NCBI RefSeq assembly: GCF_026242045.1 | Contig: NZ_JAPJDO010000007.1 | Span: 62,001-126,000, forward strand | Direction of reading: 5' to 3' | Source of the DNA: Mycobacterium pinniadriaticum | Lineage (GTDB): Bacteria; Actinomycetota; Actinomycetes; Mycobacteriales; Mycobacteriaceae | Length of the DNA: 64,000 bases | Shown here: in pieces, positions 36,298 to 45,524 of the stretch | Layout: each line of letters starts with the position of its first letter | Numbering within the stretch: position 1 is the stretch's first letter | Position numbers and translations under genes: made by a program | Notes under the pieces: model-generated | Databases searched by the model: none | The model's input: only the letters and a program-made list of their open reading frames with translations | Told to the model about the DNA's origin: nothing

Positions 36298-36379
36298 GGT
36301 GCTCCACCGTAATGCATCGGCGCCGCCCGCTGACACGAAAATTGGGTGACCACAACGGGTGACCCGGCTGGGTGGCTGG

Positions 36380-37620
36380 TTATGCGGATTGGGTGAGTGG
36401 TTGCAGGGTGACTCGGTAGCCGAGGGCTTCGAGTTGGTTGATTACTCGCGATTTGGTTCGGGCGGGCTGGTGGGCGCTGTAGTAGTCGGCGCCGGGGTCG
36501 CGGTAGAAGTCGCCGTTGGTGAGCATGTTGTGGGCGGCGATGATCATGGCGTGTTCGAGGGCGACGATGGCGCGCATCGGGCCGCGACGTGTGGCGATGC
36601 GCTTGTACTTGGCGGAGAAGTAGGTGTTCTTCGAGCGGGCCGCTGAGAGTGCGGCGATGCCCAGGACGCCTGTGAGGTAGCGGTTGCCAGGTCGGGTCTT
36701 GGTGGATTTGATCCGGCCGGCGGATTCGTTGGAACCGGGTGAAACTCCGGCCCAGGACGCCAGGTGCCCGGCGGTGGGGAAGACGCTCATGTCGCCGCCG
36801 GTTTCGGCGATGAACACCTCAGCCACGATGCGGGAGAATCCCGGGATACTCATCAGCAGGTCCCGGGCTGGGCGAAAAGGTTCCATCGCCTCCTCGATGC
36901 GCTCATCGAGTCGACCGATGTCGACGCTGTGGGCGTCGATACGGTCCAGAAACAGTCGGGCCATGAATGCGTGATGCTCGCTGAAACGTCCGGTCAGTGC
37001 TTCGGTCAAGGCCGGGATCTTCGACCGCAGTCGGCGTCGGGCCAGATCAGCGAGCACGGCGGGATCGCGTTGCCCGGCGATCAGTGCCTCGAGCATGGCG
37101 CGCCCGGAGACCCCGGTGATCTCGCAGGCCACCGCCGACAGTTTGATCCCGGCGTCTTCGAGAAGTTTCTCCAGCCGCTGCACTTCCCGGGTGCGTTCGC
37201 GGGTGATCACGGTGCGGGTGCGGGTCAGATCACGCAATTCCCGGATCGGAGCCGGCGGCACGAACGAGGCCTTCACCAGCCCGTGGGCGCCCAGATCGGC
37301 CAGCCACGCGGCATCGGAGACGTCGGTCTTGCGGCCGGGCAGGTTACGCACTGAGGCGGCGTTGACCAGCACCACGTCCAGTTCATCGTCGAGCAGGTAG
37401 TAGAACGGTTTCCAGTAGTCGCTGGTGGACTCGATCACCACGCAGCTGATCTTCTCCGCGATCAGGTGCTCGCGCAGCGCCAGGATCTGGCTGGTCGTGG
37501 CCCCCAGGTGCTTACCGTCGCCGATTTCGCGCGGTTGCTCTGCCCCTGGATCCGTACGCAGACCTTCGCGTCCTTCTTCGAGCAGTCGATTCCCGCGCAC
37601 CGCGGGTGTACTACATCCAT
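36380..37620 (-). pseudogene. IS110-family DEDD transposase, frameshifted
   Basis: The transposase reads MDVVHPRCAGIDCSKKDAKV from the ATG at 37620, with the first catalytic Asp in AGIDCS, and continues to SATVSTWG. The remainder (ATTSQILALREHL, IESTSDYW, RKTDVSDAAWLA and the C-terminal Tnp_20 part PGFSRIVAEVFIAETGG) is in the neighbouring frame. The shift lies at a run of five C on the plus strand (37501-37505); six would restore one frame. A start in the second frame at the upstream codons would lose the first catalytic Asp. It is either a disabling indel, a sequencing error in a homopolymer, or slippage. Confidence 0.8.
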
Positions 37621-37880
37621 CACCCATCACTCCCTCGTGAACTCTCGTATCCCGTTGCAGTGGAGAGTGTTTCGGGGAGGGCGGGGTGAAACAGGACTCT
37701 GACACTCGTGCTCGAAGGCAACATTCCACGGTTCCCGCGGACAAGGTTGTGCCCTCCGCCCCAAGCTAGCCTGCGGGCTCAGCGACAACATAGACGGACC
37801 GGGGTCGACCGAAACACTTCTCCAGCATCACCCCGCGATTCGTGGGACACAACCAGAGATCCGAGCCGAGCGCACAGCAA
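37621..37880 (-). ncRNA. Candidate bridge-RNA region of the IS110 element
   Basis: This noncoding stretch lies upstream of the transposase on the same strand. It contains a stem ACTCTC (37641-37646) with GAGAGT (37663-37668) and a GAGGGAG ribosome-site-like sequence near 37630. IS110-group elements encode their bridge RNA at this end. I cannot fold it fully or define the target and donor loops by eye, so the RNA itself is inferred from family layout. Confidence 0.35.
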
Positions 37881-37936
37881 AATTTTCTAACCCCACGGAG
37901 GAGCGCAGCGCCCCTGGACAGCTAGCCTGGGAAGTT

Positions 37937-39013
37937 GTGCCGGACCGTTTACTAGACCTGAGCGCTGACCCGATCGCGCTGACCGCCGCGCTCGTCGACA
38001 TCCCCAGCGTGTCGCGCGACGAGGCTCTGATCGCCGACGAGGTCGAGGCCGCGCTGCGCGAACAGACCACCGGCTACGAGATCGTCCGCAACGGTGATGC
38101 GGTGCTGGCGCGCACGAATTTCGGCCTGCCCACGCGCGTCGTGTTGGCCGGCCACCTCGACACCGTGCCGGTCGCCGACAACCTGCCGTCCCGGTTCGAT
38201 GGGGACCACCTCTTCGGTTGCGGCACATCGGACATGAAATCCGGTGACGCGGTATTCCTGCACCTGGCCGCCACCATCGCCGAACCGGCCCACGACATCA
38301 CCCTGATCTTTTACGACTGCGAGGAGATCGAAGCCTCGGCCAACGGCCTGGGCCGCATCCAGCGCGAGCTTCCGGACTGGCTGGCCGCCGACGTCGCGAT
38401 CCTGGGTGAGCCGTCCGGTGGCTACATCGAGGCCGGCTGCCAGGGCACCCTGCGGGTGGTCATCTCGGCGACCGGAACCCGGGCGCATTCGGCACGATCG
38501 TGGCTGGGCGACAACGCCATTCACAAGCTGGGTGCGGTCTTGGACCGGCTGTCCGGCTATGACGCCCGCATCGTCGACATCGACGGCTGCACCTACCGGG
38601 AGGGCCTGTCGGCGGTGCGGATCGACGGCGGCGTGGCCGGCAATGTCATCCCCGACGCCGCCTCGCTGACCGTCAACTTCCGGTTCGCTCCGGACCGCTC
38701 ACCGGAGGCCGCGCTGGCCCATGTGCGGGAGGTGTTCGACGGGCTCGACGTGCAGCTGGAGCTCACCGACTCCGCCGCCGGCGCCCTCCCCGGGCTGAGT
38801 CATCCGGCGGCGGCGGCGTTGGTGGCGGCCGCCGAGGGGCTGGTGCGCGCCAAGTACGGCTGGACCGATGTCGCTCGCTTCGCCGCGCTGGGCATCCCCG
38901 CGGTGAACTACGGCCCCGGCGATCCCAATCTGGCCCACCGGCGCGACGAGCGGGTATCGGTGGCACAGATCAGCGCCGTGGCCGGCACGTTGCGGCGTTA
39001 CCTGACGGCCTGA
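37937..39013 (+). CDS. dapE: Succinyl-diaminopimelate desuccinylase DapE
   Basis: This 358-residue M20 zinc peptidase-like enzyme removes succinate from N-succinyl-L,L-diaminopimelate. Metal and catalytic residues are in place: His in AGHLDTVP, Asp in GTSDMKSG, the Glu pair in YDCEEIEA, Glu in LGEPSGG, and the last His in NLAHRRDE. The dimerisation lid domain lies between. It is the Rv1202 orthologue. TAGCCT (37923-37928) ends eight bases before the GTG, so a leaderless start is likely and the native promoter survived the nearby IS insertion. It converges with the next gene, with a six-base gap. Confidence 0.93.
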   Translation: MPDRLLDLSADPIALTAALVDIPSVSRDEALIADEVEAALREQTTGYEIVRNGDAVLARTNFGLPTRVVLAGHLDTVPVADNLPSRFDGDHLFGCGTSDMKSGDAVFLHLAATIAEPAHDITLIFYDCEEIEASANGLGRIQRELPDWLAADVAILGEPSGGYIEAGCQGTLRVVISATGTRAHSARSWLGDNAIHKLGAVLDRLSGYDARIVDIDGCTYREGLSAVRIDGGVAGNVIPDAASLTVNFRFAPDRSPEAALAHVREVFDGLDVQLELTDSAAGALPGLSHPAAAALVAAAEGLVRAKYGWTDVARFAALGIPAVNYGPGDPNLAHRRDERVSVAQISAVAGTLRRYLTA

Positions 39014-39019
39014 CCGGGG

Positions 39020-41110
39020 TCAGCTTCGGGCCCGCTCCAGCGCCGCCCGGGCGAACGCGCAGTCCACCGTCTCGGCCAGTTTCGCCAGGGCGCCGGCGGC
39101 ATTCGTGTCGCCGAACCCGGCGGCCTCGTTCCAGGCCCACACCGCGACCGCCAGCTGACCGCCGCGCTCGGCACCGCGTGCCGCCTCTCGCGCGGTCGCG
39201 ATCGCCGCGTCGGTGTCGCCGACCGTGGCCAGCCGCCAGGCCCGCGCCACCCCCAATTCGGGGGCGAACAAGGCCGATTTGGTGCCGTGCCGGGACTCGG
39301 CGCGGGCCAGCGCCTTGGCCGAGTCGGTGATCTCGCCCTGCTGAGCCAGCGCGGTGGCCAGATATATCAGCGACAGCGGGCCCCAGGAATAGCCGGTGCG
39401 CTCGAGCGTGGCCGCCGCCGGGCCGAGCAACCGGGCCGCACCGCCAGGGTCGCCCCGGGCGATCAGCACCTGGGCAAGGAGCACTTCGCCGATCGATCGG
39501 CCGGGCTGGGCCAATTCGGCGAAATCGGTGAACTGGCGCGCGGTGTCGCGCGCCGCCTCCGGCTGCCCGGTCATCAGCAGCGTCGTCGTCTCGGCCAGCC
39601 CCACGGTGAACCGCAGCAGCCCGGGATGTTCGGCACCCAGCGCCCGCGCCACCAGCGGACCCACCTGGTCGAACCGGCCCATGCGCGCCGAACACAACGC
39701 CGAGGCACTGGCGGCCCAGGCCACCGCCATGTCGGCGGCCTCTGGCGCGGCCAGCACCTCGGCCCCGATCTCGACCGCTCGCGTCAGGTTGCCGGCGTTC
39801 ATCGCGAAGGTCGCCGACAGCGCGTCCAGCGTCAGGCGGTCCGCCGTCGTGCTGATCCGCTTCCGGATGTTCCGCAGGAACGCGGTGGCGCGCTCGGGTT
39901 CGGACAACATCCAGAACTGGTTGGCCGCCCGCGGCAACGCCCACGCCATCACTTCGGCCTCCGAGAGCGTTTCGGCGTCCATGTCGGCCAGCACCGCATC
40001 CGCTTCACGGCCACGGCCCTGCCAGGCCAGTGCGTAGCTCAGCGCCAGCCGCGCATCGAAACGCTCGGACCGCGCCACGGCGGCAGCGGCGAGTCGCTCG
40101 CTCAGGCTCAGATCGCCCAACCGCAACGCCTGCTGGGCGGCCGCCACCACGTCGTCGACGGGCTCGGGCGCGTCGCTGTCCAATGCCAGCACCGCCCGGC
40201 CCAGTCGGTCGGCGAGGTCGCGGCAGGAGTGGGTGGCCAGCTGGGTGACGATCTCGGTGCGCAACCGCCGGTTCTCGTCCGGGTCGGCCTCGCGGGCCAC
40301 CCGCTCGATGAACAGCGGATGGCCGGCATACACCATCGAGTCGAATGTGATTGTTGCCCCGGCTGTTTCGGCTTGTTCGACGGCATCCGCACTGGTCAGC
40401 GCCGCCAGGTCGGCTCGCGACAGCGGCTCGTGGACCGCCAGGTAGGCCAGGACCGTGCGCACCGACGCCGTGAGCCCGGCCAGATGTGCGTCGACCAGAG
40501 TTTCCAGCGAGGTCGCCGCCGAGCGCGTCTGCATCAGCATCCGCAGCTCCAGCGGATTGCCGCCGGTGCGCCGGTAGGCGTCATCGCGTGACTGCTCCAG
40601 AGCGGCCAGTACGGCCTGGGTCTCGGCCTCGTCGAGTGGGCCGACGTCGAGGGCGGCCACGAGTCCGTCCTCCCACAGCGCGGCCACTGCCGACGGCAGC
40701 GGTCCGCCGGCCCTGGCCGTCACGATCAGCCGGCCCGACGCGCGGCGGGCCAGTTGGTAGACCAGCGTGGCCGACAGCGGGTCGAGCAGCTGGGCGTCGT
40801 CGACGACGATCAGCGGGCTGTCAGCTTGAGCCAGTAGGGAATCCAGCGCCGAGTGGATCAGTGCCGCGGGTCTACCGACCTCGGTGACCTCGACCAGCGG
40901 ACCGAATGCCCCGAACGGTACGGCGGCCTGGGTCGCGGTGGCGATCACCCGCACCGGGTTCTTCTCGCCGAGCCGGTCGGCAATCTGCTCGGCCACGGTC
41001 GTCTTGCCGACCCCGTCGGAGCCCAGCAGGGCCACACCGCCGTGGCATTCGAGCAACTCGACAGCGCGATCCACGGACTTGCGAGGTGCGAGAGGCCACC
41101 GAGTCGGCAT
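39020..41110 (-). CDS. AAA ATPase with helical-repeat C-terminus (Rv1204c-like)
   Basis: This 696-residue protein has Walker A GSDGVGKTT (30-38) and Walker B LIVVDDAQ (100-107) in a STAND-like or AAA_22-like ATPase module. About 400 residues of helical repeats follow, rich in Ala and Leu, resembling TPRs (LSLSERLAAAAVARSERFDA, then YALAWQGRGREADAVLADMD). The layout resembles LuxR-type LAL regulators but no C-terminal helix-turn-helix is present, so it is more likely a signalling or scaffolding protein than a DNA-binding one. TAGAGT lies six bases before the ATG. It is divergent from the LOG gene. Confidence 0.78.
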   Translation of the reverse strand: MPTRWPLAPRKSVDRAVELLECHGGVALLGSDGVGKTTVAEQIADRLGEKNPVRVIATATQAAVPFGAFGPLVEVTEVGRPAALIHSALDSLLAQADSPLIVVDDAQLLDPLSATLVYQLARRASGRLIVTARAGGPLPSAVAALWEDGLVAALDVGPLDEAETQAVLAALEQSRDDAYRRTGGNPLELRMLMQTRSAATSLETLVDAHLAGLTASVRTVLAYLAVHEPLSRADLAALTSADAVEQAETAGATITFDSMVYAGHPLFIERVAREADPDENRRLRTEIVTQLATHSCRDLADRLGRAVLALDSDAPEPVDDVVAAAQQALRLGDLSLSERLAAAAVARSERFDARLALSYALAWQGRGREADAVLADMDAETLSEAEVMAWALPRAANQFWMLSEPERATAFLRNIRKRISTTADRLTLDALSATFAMNAGNLTRAVEIGAEVLAAPEAADMAVAWAASASALCSARMGRFDQVGPLVARALGAEHPGLLRFTVGLAETTTLLMTGQPEAARDTARQFTDFAELAQPGRSIGEVLLAQVLIARGDPGGAARLLGPAAATLERTGYSWGPLSLIYLATALAQQGEITDSAKALARAESRHGTKSALFAPELGVARAWRLATVGDTDAAIATAREAARGAERGGQLAVAVWAWNEAAGFGDTNAAGALAKLAETVDCAFARAALERARS

Positions 41111-41182
41111 AGCCGGACTCTATTTGCCGACCCTGTACCGGCAGGGCGATAGCCACAAATCGGCTGCGTTAGGTTTGCTCAC

Positions 41183-41752
41183 GTGCATCCCGGATCCGAG
41201 AACCGTGCCGACGAGTGGGCGGTGTGTGTGTACTGCGCGTCCGGCCCGCGCCATCCCGAGTTGCTCGACCTCGCGCATCGGGTCGGCGAGGCCATCGCCG
41301 CGCGCGGCTGGACCCTGGTGTCCGGCGGCGGCAACGTCTCGGCGATGGGAGCGGTGGCCAACGGAGCCCGGACCCGGGGCGGGCGCACCGTGGGCGTCAT
41401 CCCCAAGGCCCTGGTCCACCGCGAGCTGGCCGATGTCGACGCCGACGAGCTGATCGTCACCGACACCATGCGGCAGCGCAAACAAGTCATGGAGGACCGC
41501 AGTGACGCCTTCCTGGCGTTGCCCGGCGGGATCGGAACGCTGGAGGAACTTTTCGAAACATGGACCGCGGGGTACCTGGGTATGCATGCGAAGCCGGTGG
41601 TGCTCCTCGATCCCGCCGGCCACTACGACGGCCTGAGGACGTGGCTGGCATCTCTGGTCGAGACCGGCTACGTCGCGCAGGCCGCGCTGGACCGGCTGGT
41701 GGTCGTCGGCGATGTGGAATCCGCGATCGAGGTCTGCGCGGCCGGACGGTAG
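41183..41752 (+). CDS. LOG-family cytokinin riboside 5'-monophosphate phosphoribohydrolase (Rv1205-like)
   Basis: This 189-residue Rossmann-like enzyme of the LONELY GUY family releases adenine-type cytokinin bases from their 5'-monophosphate ribosides. Signature motifs are SGGGNVSAMG (47-56), with Ser in place of the third glycine of GGGxxGxMG, and LPGGIGTLEE (113-122). The M. tuberculosis orthologue is Log, a proteasome substrate whose build-up sensitises cells to nitric oxide. TAGGTT ends seven bases before the GTG at 41183. Fused or coupled partners are not seen; fadD6 follows 57 bases later on the same strand. Confidence 0.88.
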   Translation: MHPGSENRADEWAVCVYCASGPRHPELLDLAHRVGEAIAARGWTLVSGGGNVSAMGAVANGARTRGGRTVGVIPKALVHRELADVDADELIVTDTMRQRKQVMEDRSDAFLALPGGIGTLEELFETWTAGYLGMHAKPVVLLDPAGHYDGLRTWLASLVETGYVAQAALDRLVVVGDVESAIEVCAAGR

Positions 41753-41809
41753 CGACCCGGGGTTACGCTGACCCGCGGGACGGGCGAGATCAAGTGGAGG
41801 TGGCGCGGC

Positions 41810-43600
41810 ATGCCCGGTGACGAATCCGGTGCGCGGAAGTCGGTGGGATTGCTCGACCTGGCGATGGGATTGCCGTCCGTGGTGCTGGACGCGCCGGTGA
41901 TCCTGCGCGGCGTGCTCACGGGCTTGACGGCCACCCCGTCGTCGAAAGCCTCGATTGGCAAGGTGTTCCAGGACCGGGCAGCCCGGTACGCCGACCGGGT
42001 GTTTCTGCGCTTCGGCGAACAGGAGCTCACCTATCGGCAGGCCAATGAGGCCGCCAACCGCTACGCGGCGGTGCTGGCAGAGCAGGGTGTCAGCCGCGGT
42101 GACGTGGTCGGAATCATGCTGCGCAACTCTCAGAACGCGGTGCTGATGATGTTGGCCGCGGTCAAATGCGGGGCGGTCGCCGGGATGCTCAACTACCATC
42201 AGCGTGGCGAACTCCTTGCCCACAGCATCAACTTGCTTGACGCGAAAGCGCTTGTCGCAGAAGCGGATCTGATCGATGCGATCGACGAAAGCGCGAACTC
42301 AGGTCCGTTCCCGATCGCCATAGACGAGTTCGAGCGGCTGGCGGCCGACAAGTCGTCGGGCAACCCGGCGTCGGTGCTGGAGGTGCAGGCCCGCGACACC
42401 GCTTTCTACATCTTCACTTCGGGCACCACCGGACATCCCAAGGCCAGCGTGATGACTCACCACCGTTGGCTGCGGGCATTGGCGGCGTTCGGCGGGATCG
42501 GATTGCGCCTACACAGCAGCGACGTCCTGTACTGCTGTCTGCCGCTATATCACAACAACGCCCTGACGGTTGCGTTGTCGTCGGTGATCAACTCCGGTGC
42601 GACCTTGGCGCTGGGCAAGTCGTTCTCGGCCTCGAAGTTCTGGGACGACGTGATCGCCATGGACGCGACCGCGTTCATCTACATCGGTGAGGTATGCCGC
42701 TATCTGCTCAACCAGCCCGCCAAGGACACCGACCGCGCCCACAAGGTCCGGGTGATCGCCGGAAACGGGCTGCGTCCGGACATCTGGGACGAATTCACCC
42801 GCCGGTTCGGCATCGATCGGGTGGTCGAGTTCTACGCCGCCAGCGAGAGCAATACCGCCTTCATCAACGTGTTCAACGTGCCCAGGACGACCGGTATCAG
42901 TCCGATGCCGTTGGCCTATGTCGAATACGACCCGGAGACCGGCGATCCGGTGCGTGACGAGAGCGGCCGGGTCCGCAAGGTGCCCTCGGGCCAGCCCGGC
43001 CTGTTGATCAGCCCGGTGAACAAGCTCTCGCCCTTCGACGGCTACACCGATAAGGAAGCCAGCGAGAAGAAGTTGGTGCGCAACGCTTTCCGGGACGGCG
43101 ATGTCTGGTTCAACACCGGTGACGTGATGAGCCCGCAGGGCATGGCGCACGCGGCGTTCGTGGACCGGCTCGGCGACACGTTCCGGTGGAAGGGCGAGAA
43201 CGTGGCGACAACCGACGTCGAGGCGGCGCTGGCCGCCGACGACGACGTCGAGGAGTGCACGGTGTTCGGCGTGGAGGTCCCCGACACCGGTGGTCGCGCG
43301 GGCATGGCGGCGATCAAACTGCGCGACGGGCTGGAGTTCGACGGCAAGGTGTTGGCCGCGACGGTCTACGACAACCTGCCCAGCTACGCCGTGCCCCTGT
43401 TCATCCGGATCGTCGAGTCGCTGGAGACCACGTCGACGTTCAAGAGCCGCAAGGTCGACCTGCGCAAGCAGGCCTACGGTGGCGACGGCGAAAAGATCGA
43501 GGACCCGTTGTACGTGCTGGCCGGCAAGGAGGACGGTTATGTGCCGTTCTACCCGGAGTATCCGCAGGAAGTAGCGGCCGGCGCCCGGCCGAAGGGTTAG
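41810..43600 (+). CDS. fadD6: Long-chain fatty-acyl-CoA synthetase FadD6
   Basis: This 596-residue acyl-CoA synthetase resembles eukaryotic FATP/very-long-chain enzymes and matches Rv1206 in length. The AMP motif is YIFTSGTTGHPKASV. YAASESNTAFINVFN is the A5 region, WFNTGDVM the A7 region, and FRWKGENVATTDVEAAL the A8 hinge. The C-terminal VLAGKEDGYVPFYPEYP tail is typical of the group. It probably activates fatty acids taken up across the membrane and may be linked to storage lipid synthesis. SD-like GTGGAGGTGG stands before the ATG at 41810. Confidence 0.92.
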   Translation: MPGDESGARKSVGLLDLAMGLPSVVLDAPVILRGVLTGLTATPSSKASIGKVFQDRAARYADRVFLRFGEQELTYRQANEAANRYAAVLAEQGVSRGDVVGIMLRNSQNAVLMMLAAVKCGAVAGMLNYHQRGELLAHSINLLDAKALVAEADLIDAIDESANSGPFPIAIDEFERLAADKSSGNPASVLEVQARDTAFYIFTSGTTGHPKASVMTHHRWLRALAAFGGIGLRLHSSDVLYCCLPLYHNNALTVALSSVINSGATLALGKSFSASKFWDDVIAMDATAFIYIGEVCRYLLNQPAKDTDRAHKVRVIAGNGLRPDIWDEFTRRFGIDRVVEFYAASESNTAFINVFNVPRTTGISPMPLAYVEYDPETGDPVRDESGRVRKVPSGQPGLLISPVNKLSPFDGYTDKEASEKKLVRNAFRDGDVWFNTGDVMSPQGMAHAAFVDRLGDTFRWKGENVATTDVEAALAADDDVEECTVFGVEVPDTGGRAGMAAIKLRDGLEFDGKVLAATVYDNLPSYAVPLFIRIVESLETTSTFKSRKVDLRKQAYGGDGEKIEDPLYVLAGKEDGYVPFYPEYPQEVAAGARPKG

Positions 43601-43610
43601 CGATCCGCCC

Positions 43611-43660
43611 AAACCGACGTTTCGCAGACGAAGTACGAGGAGAAGCCTGCATTTCGTCGA
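43611..43660. repeat. Imperfect palindromic element upstream of folP2 (repeat family B)
   Basis: The region starts AAACCGACGTTTCGC and ends in CGTCGATCT; within it GACGAAGT (43627-43634) pairs with ATTTCGTC (43651-43658), including one wobble. The opening CCAAACCGACRTTTCGC and the ending CGTCGATCTCG are shared with the element at 45525-45569, three kilobases away. Here it lies between two genes on the same strand, not between convergent ends. Confidence 0.5.
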
Positions 43661-43688
43661 TCTCGCCGTCACCAGGCACCATGGAGGG

Positions 43689-44564
43689 GTGAAGTCGACG
43701 TTCTGCGGACGGCCGGTCGCCGGTGATCGCGCGTTGATCATGGCGATCGTCAACCGCACGCCCGACTCGTTCTACGACCGCGGCGCAACCTTCACCGACG
43801 AGGCAGCAAAAGAGGCCGTCCACCGAGTCGTGGCCGAAGGGGCCGACGTGGTCGACGTCGGGGGAGTCAAGGCGGGGCCGGGAACCCTGGTCGACGCCGA
43901 CGAGGAAGTCGCCCGTGTGGTGCCGTTCATCGAATGGCTGCGCGCCGAGTACCCCGACCAGCTGATCAGCGTGGACACCTGGCGCTCGACGGTGGCCAAA
44001 CAGGCCTGCGCGGCCGGAGCGGACCTGATCAACGACACCTGGGCGGGTGCCGATCCGGCATTGCCCGAGGTCGCCGCCGAATTCGGCGCGGGACTGGTGT
44101 GTTCGCACACCGGTGGCGCGGCACCACGGACCCGGCCATTCCGCGTCAACTACGGGACCGCTGTGACCGGTGTTGTCGATGACGTCATCGCCGAGGTCAC
44201 CTCCGCCGCCGAACGCGCGGTGGATGTCGGTGTCGCCAGGGACGCGATTTTGATCGATCCGACGCACGATTTCGGCAAGAACACTTATCACGGTCTTACT
44301 TTGTTGCGCCATGTAAAAGATCTTGTTAAGACCGGATGGCCCGTCCTGATGGCACTCAGCAACAAAGATTTCGTCGGGGAGACTCTGGGTGTGGAGCTCA
44401 CTCAACGTCTGGAGGGAACCCTGGCGGCGACCGCTTTGGCCGCCGCCGACGGGGCCCGGATGTTCCGGGTACACGAAGTGGGCCCCACTCGGCGCGTGCT
44501 GGAGATGGTCGCGTCGATCCACGGCGAGCGTCCGCCGACGCGGACGGTGAGGGGACTGGCATGA
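43689..44564 (+). CDS. folP2: Dihydropteroate synthase-like protein FolP2
   Basis: This 291-residue TIM-barrel protein has the fold of dihydropteroate synthase, but mycobacterial FolP2 is reported not to act as one. The sequence agrees: the first active-site motif reads AIVNRTPDSFYDRG, with Arg in place of the usual Val after Asn and Asp-Arg instead of Asp-Gly-Gly. The second reads DVGGVKAGPG instead of DVGGESTRPG. The late motif MALSNKDFVG replaces the SRKRF-type block. It is translationally coupled to gpgS by an ATGA overlap, a conserved mycobacterial pair, so a link to methylglucose lipopolysaccharide synthesis is plausible. Confidence 0.88.
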   Translation: MKSTFCGRPVAGDRALIMAIVNRTPDSFYDRGATFTDEAAKEAVHRVVAEGADVVDVGGVKAGPGTLVDADEEVARVVPFIEWLRAEYPDQLISVDTWRSTVAKQACAAGADLINDTWAGADPALPEVAAEFGAGLVCSHTGGAAPRTRPFRVNYGTAVTGVVDDVIAEVTSAAERAVDVGVARDAILIDPTHDFGKNTYHGLTLLRHVKDLVKTGWPVLMALSNKDFVGETLGVELTQRLEGTLAATALAAADGARMFRVHEVGPTRRVLEMVASIHGERPPTRTVRGLA

Positions 44565-45499
44565 CAGAACTCATCACCAACGACACAGTGCCTGGCGACA
44601 CGTGGCTGTCCGACCACAGCTGGAACCGCCCGGACTGGACCGTGGCCGAGCTGGTGGCCGCCAAACGCGGCCGCACCGTCTCGGTCGTCCTGCCCGCGCT
44701 CAACGAGGAGGAGACGGTCGGCGCAGTCGTCGAAACCATCAGCCCTCTGGTCGGTGCCGGCCTGGTCGACGAGCTGATCGTGCTCGACTCCGGCTCGACC
44801 GACGACACCGAGATCCGCGCAATCGCCGCCGGAGCCCGGGTGGTCAGCAGGGAGCAGGCCCTGCCGGAGGTGCAGCCCCAACCCGGCAAGGGTGAGGTGC
44901 TGTGGCGTTCCCTGGCCGCCACCACCGGGGATATCGTCGCGTTCGTCGATTCCGACCTGATCGACCCCTGCCCGATGTTCGTGCCGCGACTGGTCGGTCC
45001 ACTGCTCACCGGCGAGGGGATCCACCTGGTCAAGGCTTTCTACCGGCGGCCGCTGAAGGTCAGCGGCAGTGAGGACGCCCACGGCGGCGGTAGGGTCACC
45101 GAACTGGTCGCCCGCCCGCTGCTCGCGGCGTTGCGCCCCGAACTCGGCTGTGTGCTGCAGCCGCTGGGCGGCGAGTACGCCGGCACCCGGGAGCTGCTGA
45201 CGTCGGTGCCGTTCGCCCCGGGCTACGGGGTGGAGATCGGGCTGCTCATCGACACCTATGACCGGCTCGGTCTGGATGCGATCGCGCAGGTGAATCTGGG
45301 TGTACGCGCCCACCGCAACCGGCCGCTGACCGAGCTCGGCGCGATGAGTCGCCAGGTCATCGCGACCCTGTTGTCTCGCTGCGGGGTCATCGACTCCGGG
45401 GTCGGCCTCACCCAGTTCTTTGCCGACGGTAACGGGTTCACGCCGCGGACATCGGCGGTCTCGCTGGCCGACCGTCCGCCGATGAACACTCTGCGCTGA
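44561..45499 (+). CDS. gpgS: Glucosyl-3-phosphoglycerate synthase GpgS
   Basis: This 312-residue GT81 retaining glycosyltransferase makes glucosyl-3-phosphoglycerate from a nucleotide glucose and 3-phosphoglycerate, the first step of the 6-O-methylglucose lipopolysaccharide pathway. The nucleotide-binding block is SVVLPALNEEETV (41-53), and the metal-binding DxD is Asp130-Ser-Asp132 in AFVDSDLIDP. The phosphoglycerate-site region (LVKAFYRRP, GGGRVTELVARPLL) is well kept. The ATG at 44561 overlaps the folP2 stop. It is the Rv1208 orthologue. Confidence 0.94.
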   Translation: MTELITNDTVPGDTWLSDHSWNRPDWTVAELVAAKRGRTVSVVLPALNEEETVGAVVETISPLVGAGLVDELIVLDSGSTDDTEIRAIAAGARVVSREQALPEVQPQPGKGEVLWRSLAATTGDIVAFVDSDLIDPCPMFVPRLVGPLLTGEGIHLVKAFYRRPLKVSGSEDAHGGGRVTELVARPLLAALRPELGCVLQPLGGEYAGTRELLTSVPFAPGYGVEIGLLIDTYDRLGLDAIAQVNLGVRAHRNRPLTELGAMSRQVIATLLSRCGVIDSGVGLTQFFADGNGFTPRTSAVSLADRPPMNTLR

Positions 45500-45524
45500 C
45501 TAGCGTCCGCCCTTTCGTCCAAAC

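Larger units (their letters stand above)
36350..37880 (-). mobile_element. IS110-family insertion sequence
   Basis: A single transposase of the IS110 family lies between the divergent dapD and dapE. IS110 elements lack terminal inverted repeats, and no repeats bound this one, so the ends given are approximate limits set by the neighbouring genes. The noncoding stretch of about 250 bases on the transposase 5' side fits the place of the bridge RNA in IS110-group elements. The insertion replaces the short dapD/dapE promoter gap of M. tuberculosis with about 1.6 kb, though it leaves both genes intact. Confidence 0.7.
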
